Notes under the pieces: generated by a model
Told to the model about the DNA's origin: nothing
The model's input: the letters and a program-made list of their open reading frames with translations, nothing else
The model's database searches: none
Made by a program: the position numbers and the translations under genes
Shown: positions 12,726 to 16,257 of the stretch, in pieces
Position numbering within the stretch: the first letter of the stretch is position 1
Layout: each line of letters starts with the position of its first letter
Assembly (NCBI GenBank): GCA_964417725.1
Contig: CAYQIV010000035.1
Location: forward strand, 1 to 16,257
DNA from: SHZI01 sp964417725
GTDB taxonomy: Bacteria; Pseudomonadota; Gammaproteobacteria; Steroidobacterales; GCA-2729495
DNA length: 16,257 nt
Direction of reading: 5' to 3'

Positions 12726-12970
12726 TGAACCGCCAGCAGCGCCGGGAGCGCGAACGCATGACCCGGCAACTGCGCGCCCACGTCGCCCGGCATGGCATCG
12801 AGACCGTGCTCGACAAGATGTTCGGCCCCGGCAGCTGGCGCTATGACGCTGACGAGGAACTCTGGATCGTGCCGGACACGCATCACGCCGGACCGGGGCG
12901 TTCCTACTACTGCGTGCGCGCCAACGGCGACTGGTTCAAGGCGCAGCTCGACGGGGAGCACACGCAATGA
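12722..12970 (+). CDS. Small conserved-looking protein between HTH and primase genes
   Basis: The 82-residue protein has a basic N-terminus (NRQQRRERERMTRQLRAHVARHG), then a compact region with FGPGSWRYDADEELWIVPDT and RSYYCVRANGDWFKAQL. The family is not recognised. ATG at 12722 overlaps the preceding stop (ATGA) with GAGG six bases upstream; a second ATG follows directly. Its own end overlaps the ATPase start. Coupling to the primase/helicase suggests a role in replication of the element, which is inference. Confidence 0.75.
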   Translation: MMNRQQRRERERMTRQLRAHVARHGIETVLDKMFGPGSWRYDADEELWIVPDTHHAGPGRSYYCVRANGDWFKAQLDGEHTQ

Positions 12971-15108
12971 GCACCGCCGCCATAGAGGCGGTCACCTTTC
13001 CGCCGCATCCCTTCTTCGACTTCAACGACGCGCCCGACCGGATCGAGCGGTGCCACAACAAGGACGAGCTGCGCAACCGCCTGCTCGCTCAGCTCGAAGC
13101 CGTGCTGATGTACCTGTTTCCCCGCGGCAAGCGCCAGGGCACCCGTTTCGTCGTCGGCAATGTGCAGGGCGACGCCGGTGACAGCCTGGTGATCGAACTC
13201 GAAGGCCCCAAGCGCGGCGTGTGGATCGACTTCGCCACCGGCGAATCCGGCGACGTGCTGGCGCTGTGGGCGGCGGTGCGGGGGTTCGCGGTACCGCGCG
13301 ACTTTGGGGAACTGCTGGATGACGTGGGCGACTGGCTGGTAGTGCCAACCTCGCTCATCCCGGCACCGGCCAAGTCGTCCGCCGCCCATGACACGCTCGG
13401 CCCGCACACCGCCAAGTGGGACTACCGCAGCGCCGATGGCGAGCTGCTCGCCTGCGTGTACCGCTACGACACACCGGTGGGCAAGCAATACCGGCCCTGG
13501 GACATCGCCACCCGCCAGACGCGGATGCCCGACCCGCGCCCGCTCTACCACCTGCCTACGGTGGCAAAGGCCGATACCGTCGTGCTGGTCGAGGGCGAGA
13601 AATGCGCCGATGCGTTGATGCACATCGGCATCGTCGCGACGACCGCCATGGGCGGGGCCGCGACTGCCCTCGCCAAGACCGACTGGTCGCCGCTTGCCGG
13701 CAAGACCGTCATCGTGTGGCCGGACAACGATGAGGCGGGTGCCAAGTACGCCAACGCGGTGATCCCGAAATTGCAGGAGATCGGCGCACGGGTTCGGCGC
13801 ATCAGCATTCCGGAGAACAAGCCGCAGAAGTGGGATGCCGCCGATGCCGTGGCCGAGGGCGCAGATGTTCATTCTCTGCTGGCCAACGCGATCCCGGTCG
13901 CCAAGGGTCAGTCTCGCCAACCGTTCGAGATCGCACAATGGCGCGCCCGCGAACGCTTCACCGGTGAACCACAACCCCGGCGCTGGCTGATCGAAGGCGT
14001 GTTCCCGCTCGCCCAGGCCGCGCTGGTGGCGGCCGGTGGCGGTGTCGGTAAATCCTTCCTGCTGCTGGCGCTGGCCCGCGAGGTCGCGGCCTTCGATGGC
14101 ATCTGGCCCAACGCACCGACGTTGTTCGGCGGTGCGCTCGCCGGCCACGGCGTGGCGATCTACGTCACCGCCGAGGATGACGCCATCGAGGTCCACAACC
14201 GGCTGAATGCGCTGGGCCCGATTCCGGAGCGGCTCTACGTACTGCCACTGCCCGATGCCGGCGGCGCCGTGCCGCTGTTCGCGCCCGATCCGGCGACACG
14301 AGGCCCCTCGACTACCCCGGCGTGGTTGGCGCTGGAGCAGCAACTGACCTCCCTGGCCGGTCTGCGACTGATCATCCTCGATCCGCTGCAGCCGCTGTGC
14401 GCACTGGATCTGAACGTGCCGGAGAACGCCCAGTTCGTCTGCTCGCGGCTGGCTGCGCTGGCCGCCGCTACCTCCGCCTCGGTGATCGTCTCGCACCACT
14501 TCGCCAAGCGCGAGGCTTCGACACCCGAGCAGGCCCGCGAAGCGATCCGAGGCACCGGCGGCCTGGTCGATGGCGTGCGCTCGGTGTACGCGCTCTGGAA
14601 CCCGAAGGAAGATCAGGCCAAGGCGATCTGCAAGGCGCTGGGTGAACCCTTCGAGCGCGGTCGGGTGGTGATGGGCGGTGTGGTCAAGGCCAACGGCCGC
14701 GCCAACCTGCGAGTGACCACCTTCCTGCGCGACAGCCGAGGCCTGCTGGTGGATCGCAGCGATGCCCTGATTCGCGCCCGCCAGACCGACGTCGATCTGC
14801 TACCCGCCCTCAAGGCTGCCATCGCTCGGGCCGCCGCCGAAGGCAAGCCCTACACCAAAACCGGCGGCAACGGCGTCTACGAGCGCCGGCACGAACTGCC
14901 CGAAGCCTTCCACACCATCGGCAAGCACCGGCTGGCCGAATGGGTGGGCACGCTGCTCGACCGGGAAGAGCTGGTCATGGCCATGGTCGATGGCTCGAAG
15001 CTGGTGAAGTGGCTGGACGTGCCCGACGGCCCCATGGCCAGCGGCGAGGCGGCCTTCGTCACTGGGCACCTGAAGCGTGCGAGCCCGGGCCAGCAGGATC
15101 AGGCATGA
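12967..15108 (+). CDS. TOPRIM primase-RepA-type hexameric helicase fusion
   Basis: The 713-residue replication protein. Residues about 1-130 are an N-terminal region of unclear fold (GVWIDFATGESGDVLALW). A TOPRIM domain follows with VVLVEGEKCADAL (Glu210) and VIVWPDNDEAG (Asp253, Asp255). From about 335 comes a RepA/AAA_25 ATPase with Walker A GGGVGKS (357-363), Walker B LRLIILDPL (Asp472), VIVSHHFAK (507-514) and IRGTGGLVDGVRSVY. Related proteins prime and unwind DNA in plasmids, phages and integrative elements. The ATG overlaps the preceding stop (ATGA). A possible origin lies directly downstream. No zinc-binding primase domain is seen. Confidence 0.88.
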   Translation: MSTAAIEAVTFPPHPFFDFNDAPDRIERCHNKDELRNRLLAQLEAVLMYLFPRGKRQGTRFVVGNVQGDAGDSLVIELEGPKRGVWIDFATGESGDVLALWAAVRGFAVPRDFGELLDDVGDWLVVPTSLIPAPAKSSAAHDTLGPHTAKWDYRSADGELLACVYRYDTPVGKQYRPWDIATRQTRMPDPRPLYHLPTVAKADTVVLVEGEKCADALMHIGIVATTAMGGAATALAKTDWSPLAGKTVIVWPDNDEAGAKYANAVIPKLQEIGARVRRISIPENKPQKWDAADAVAEGADVHSLLANAIPVAKGQSRQPFEIAQWRARERFTGEPQPRRWLIEGVFPLAQAALVAAGGGVGKSFLLLALAREVAAFDGIWPNAPTLFGGALAGHGVAIYVTAEDDAIEVHNRLNALGPIPERLYVLPLPDAGGAVPLFAPDPATRGPSTTPAWLALEQQLTSLAGLRLIILDPLQPLCALDLNVPENAQFVCSRLAALAAATSASVIVSHHFAKREASTPEQAREAIRGTGGLVDGVRSVYALWNPKEDQAKAICKALGEPFERGRVVMGGVVKANGRANLRVTTFLRDSRGLLVDRSDALIRARQTDVDLLPALKAAIARAAAEGKPYTKTGGNGVYERRHELPEAFHTIGKHRLAEWVGTLLDREELVMAMVDGSKLVKWLDVPDGPMASGEAAFVTGHLKRASPGQQDQA

Positions 15109-15111
15109 GCA

Positions 15112-15365
15112 TTCCCGGGGCCGACCTCCGTTCCCGGTTTCCCGCTTCCCGACCGGGAACGCAAAGCCGGGCGGGAACGCCAAACTCAAGCCTGGCGCGG
15201 GTTTCCAGCGTTCCCGGCCAAAACCGTTCCCGGATGGGGGTGGGAACGCGCAAACCCAGAAACGACGCCACTTTCCCGGTTCCCGGCGATTCCTCTCTAA
15301 AGAGAGAGGGTGAGCATCGGGAATGCTCACCCCCCTCGATGCCAATGGCTGGCCGGGCACGGGAA
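15112..15365. repeat. Cluster of CGGGAA/TTCCCG repeats (candidate iterons or origin)
   Basis: Exact hexamers start at 15112, 15131, 15139, 15146, 15154, 15172, 15211, 15227, 15273, 15280, 15318 and 15360; TGGGAACG at 15241 is a near copy. Eight are in TTCCCG and four in CGGGAA orientation. The fullest shared form is CGTTCCCGG. Twelve copies in 254 bp are far above chance (less than one expected). The cluster begins at the stop of the replication protein gene, a usual place for an iteron origin. Confidence 0.7.
15293..15332. repeat. Two adjacent hairpins inside the repeat cluster
   Basis: CTCTCT-AA-AGAGAG (15293-15306) is followed at once by a perfect 10-bp stem GGGTGAGCAT / ATGCTCACCC (15308-15332) whose five-base loop is CGGGA. 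The loop therefore presents the core of the repeat. No T-run follows, so it is not a standard terminator; a single-strand initiation or protein-binding structure is possible. Confidence 0.6.
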
Positions 15366-15448
15366 CGATGCCCCGACCGTGCGACTTGGGTCCTTCCTGG
15401 CCGCATTCGTATACGGGGGGCGCGGGCGCGCTACCCCTCCACCGTCAG

Positions 15449-15486
15449 GGTGCAAACCGAGGTTTGCAGGGTTTGCGGTTTGCACC
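15449..15486. repeat. 11-bp inverted repeat with internal GGTTTGC copies
   Basis: GGTGCAAACCG (15449-15459) and its exact complement (15476-15486) flank AGGTTTGCAGGGTTTG, so GGTTTGC-like units recur three times on the plus strand within 38 bp. It is 77 bp before the winged-helix gene and may be its operator. An AT-rich stretch with TAATAT follows (near 15515) and could belong to its promoter. Confidence 0.55.
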
Positions 15487-15562
15487 TCGAAATCCGACAG
15501 TAACGGTGACGGATAATATGCTTGCGTGATAGCATCTCGGCACCACAACGGGGAACCCAAGC

Positions 15563-15895
15563 ATGCGCACAGTGATTGGCATCCGTCCGGCCAGATCTGG
15601 CCGTCGGGCAGTCGATGACGCCACCGGCCCCAAGCCCACCGTCTGGTTCGATTCCTGGCGGCAGTTGGCCGGTCTGCTGTCGGACGAAAACCGCGCGCTG
15701 CTGCGCCTGATGCAGGAGAAGCAACCGCGCACCGTGCTGGAGCTGGCCGAGTGGTCAGGCCGAGCGGCCAGCAACCTGTCGCGCACCCTGCGTCATTTGG
15801 AGCGACACGGTCTGGTCAAGATGCACCGTAGCCCGGACACCCGTGCCGTGCGCCCGGAAGCGCTGGCAACCGAGTTTCTGATCGTGCTGGATTGA
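15563..15895 (+). CDS. Winged-helix regulator (ArsR-like, HVO_A0114-type)
   Basis: The 110-residue protein has a conserved lead-in WFDSWRQLAGLLSDENRALLRLM (about 28-50) and a winged helix: RTVLELAEWSGRAASNLSRTLRHLERHGLVKMHRS (56-90). This is the layout of HVO_A0114-family DNA-binding proteins, often encoded beside small toxin or DUF genes. No cysteine metal site of the ArsR type is visible. The ATG at 15563 fits the domain start. The DUF3800 gene begins 16 bp behind the stop, so the two form a pair. It probably controls this pair through the inverted repeat upstream. Confidence 0.78.
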   Translation: MRTVIGIRPARSGRRAVDDATGPKPTVWFDSWRQLAGLLSDENRALLRLMQEKQPRTVLELAEWSGRAASNLSRTLRHLERHGLVKMHRSPDTRAVRPEALATEFLIVLD

Positions 15896-15911
15896 TCTGA
15901 GAGGACTAGAG

Positions 15912-16257
15912 ATGAAGTTCGAGGTGTATTGCGACGAAGCCAATCCGGATGTACTGACATCCGCGAATCCGCGTGCGCGACACCTCATGATCGGCAGCCT
16001 CTGGCTACCCGAGGAATTGCGCAACGAAATCAAATCACGCGTCGGCGCACTGCGGGAACGTCACCAAGCCTGGGGCGAGATCAAGTGGAGCAAGGTGTCA
16101 CCCAACCGCCGCGATTTTTACGTCGAACTGATCGATTTGTTTTTCGCCTATGGCGACAATCTGCGTTTCCGCTGTATTGCCGTTGATCGAACCCAGCTCA
16201 ATCTTGCTCTGCACGACAACGATGGCGAGCTGGGCTTCTACAAGTTCTATTACCAGC
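15912..16257 (+). CDS. DUF3800 protein (N-terminal 115 residues; cut at right window edge)
   Basis: Begins MKFEVYCDEANPDV and contains HLMIGSLWLPEELRNEIKSRV, WGEIKWSKVSPNRRDFYVELIDLFFAYGDNLRFRCIAVD. The early acidic pair (Asp8-Glu9) on a first beta strand, then GEIKWSKV, is the DUF3800 pattern, thought to be an RNase H-like fold. Function is not established; the family is common in islands and beside defence genes. GAGG lies 8 bp before the ATG at 15912. It is paired with the winged-helix gene just upstream. Confidence 0.82.
   Translation, partial: MKFEVYCDEANPDVLTSANPRARHLMIGSLWLPEELRNEIKSRVGALRERHQAWGEIKWSKVSPNRRDFYVELIDLFFAYGDNLRFRCIAVDRTQLNLALHDNDGELGFYKFYYQ

Larger units (their letters stand above)
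8754..16257. mobile_element. Left part of an integrative element with serine recombinase and replication module
   Basis: From att copy B to the window end: recombinase operon read leftward, a divergent control region, AlpA-like HTH gene, a TOPRIM-RepA ATPase gene, a repeat cluster that may be an origin, then cargo-like genes. The layout (recombinase, excisionase-like HTH, primase/helicase) is typical for integrative elements or satellites. The right end lies outside the window. No structural phage or conjugation gene is visible. Confidence 0.6.

Noticed and set aside
12907..14499. Minus-strand frame of 530 codons over the TOPRIM-RepA gene
   Set aside because: Antisense shadow; the plus strand carries Walker A, Walker B and TOPRIM motifs in one frame.
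15112..15486. CRISPR array
   Set aside because: Repeats are only 6-9 bases, in both orientations and at irregular spacing; no spacers of constant length and no cas genes.

Overview
The window is GC-rich, densely packed proteobacterial accessory DNA. Gene content (merRTPA, YnfA, AbiE, NnrS, a cytochrome P460-type protein, DUF2924/recombinase genes, a TOPRIM-helicase protein) fits a beta- or gammaproteobacterium. No chromosomal housekeeping gene is present, so the host cannot be named more closely. Everything here looks like parts of three mobile modules lined up in a row.

Region 1 (1-2830): right end of a first module. It holds a mercury resistance operon read leftward (merT, merP, merA; merA is cut by the window edge), the divergent regulator merR with a textbook MerR-type promoter (19-bp spacer carrying a perfect dyad), and a YnfA-like small membrane protein whose GTG start overlaps the merR stop. 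The module ends in a 90-bp sequence (2741-2830) that closes with the CCGCCTCCACCA 3' end typical of tmRNA (ssrA) genes.

Region 2 (2831-8753): a 5.9-kb segment bounded on the right by a second, gap-free copy of the same 90-bp sequence (8664-8753, about 77/90 identical by eye). No integrase gene is visible inside it. It carries a complete type IV toxin-antitoxin pair (abiEi, abiEii). It then carries an apparent nitrosative-stress cluster: a MarR-family repressor with a four-cysteine C-terminal tail, followed by an operon of a CPVC mini-thioredoxin, a periplasmic haem c protein of the cytochrome P460/c'-beta family, a CPGC redoxin and NnrS. The same 15-bp dyad (GTTAGGA-N-TCCTAAC-like) lies directly in front of the marR gene and of the operon, which suggests one autoregulated NO/redox regulon. 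Behind nnrS are about 250 bp without a clear gene and a start-less gene remnant.

Region 3 (8754-16257): left part of a third element. A leftward operon encodes a coiled-coil protein, a DUF2924 protein, a serine recombinase and a small HTH protein; the last three overlap by ATGA. A divergent region with two palindromes separates it from a rightward run of an AlpA-like HTH protein, a small unknown protein and a 713-aa TOPRIM-RepA-type ATPase, also overlapping. Behind the ATPase gene lies a striking cluster of twelve CGGGAA/TTCCCG hexamers in about 250 bp with a 10-bp hairpin, a candidate replication origin. A second inverted repeat follows, then a winged-helix regulator and the start of a DUF3800 gene, cut by the window edge.

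Function calls rest on recognised sequence motifs; no database search was possible.
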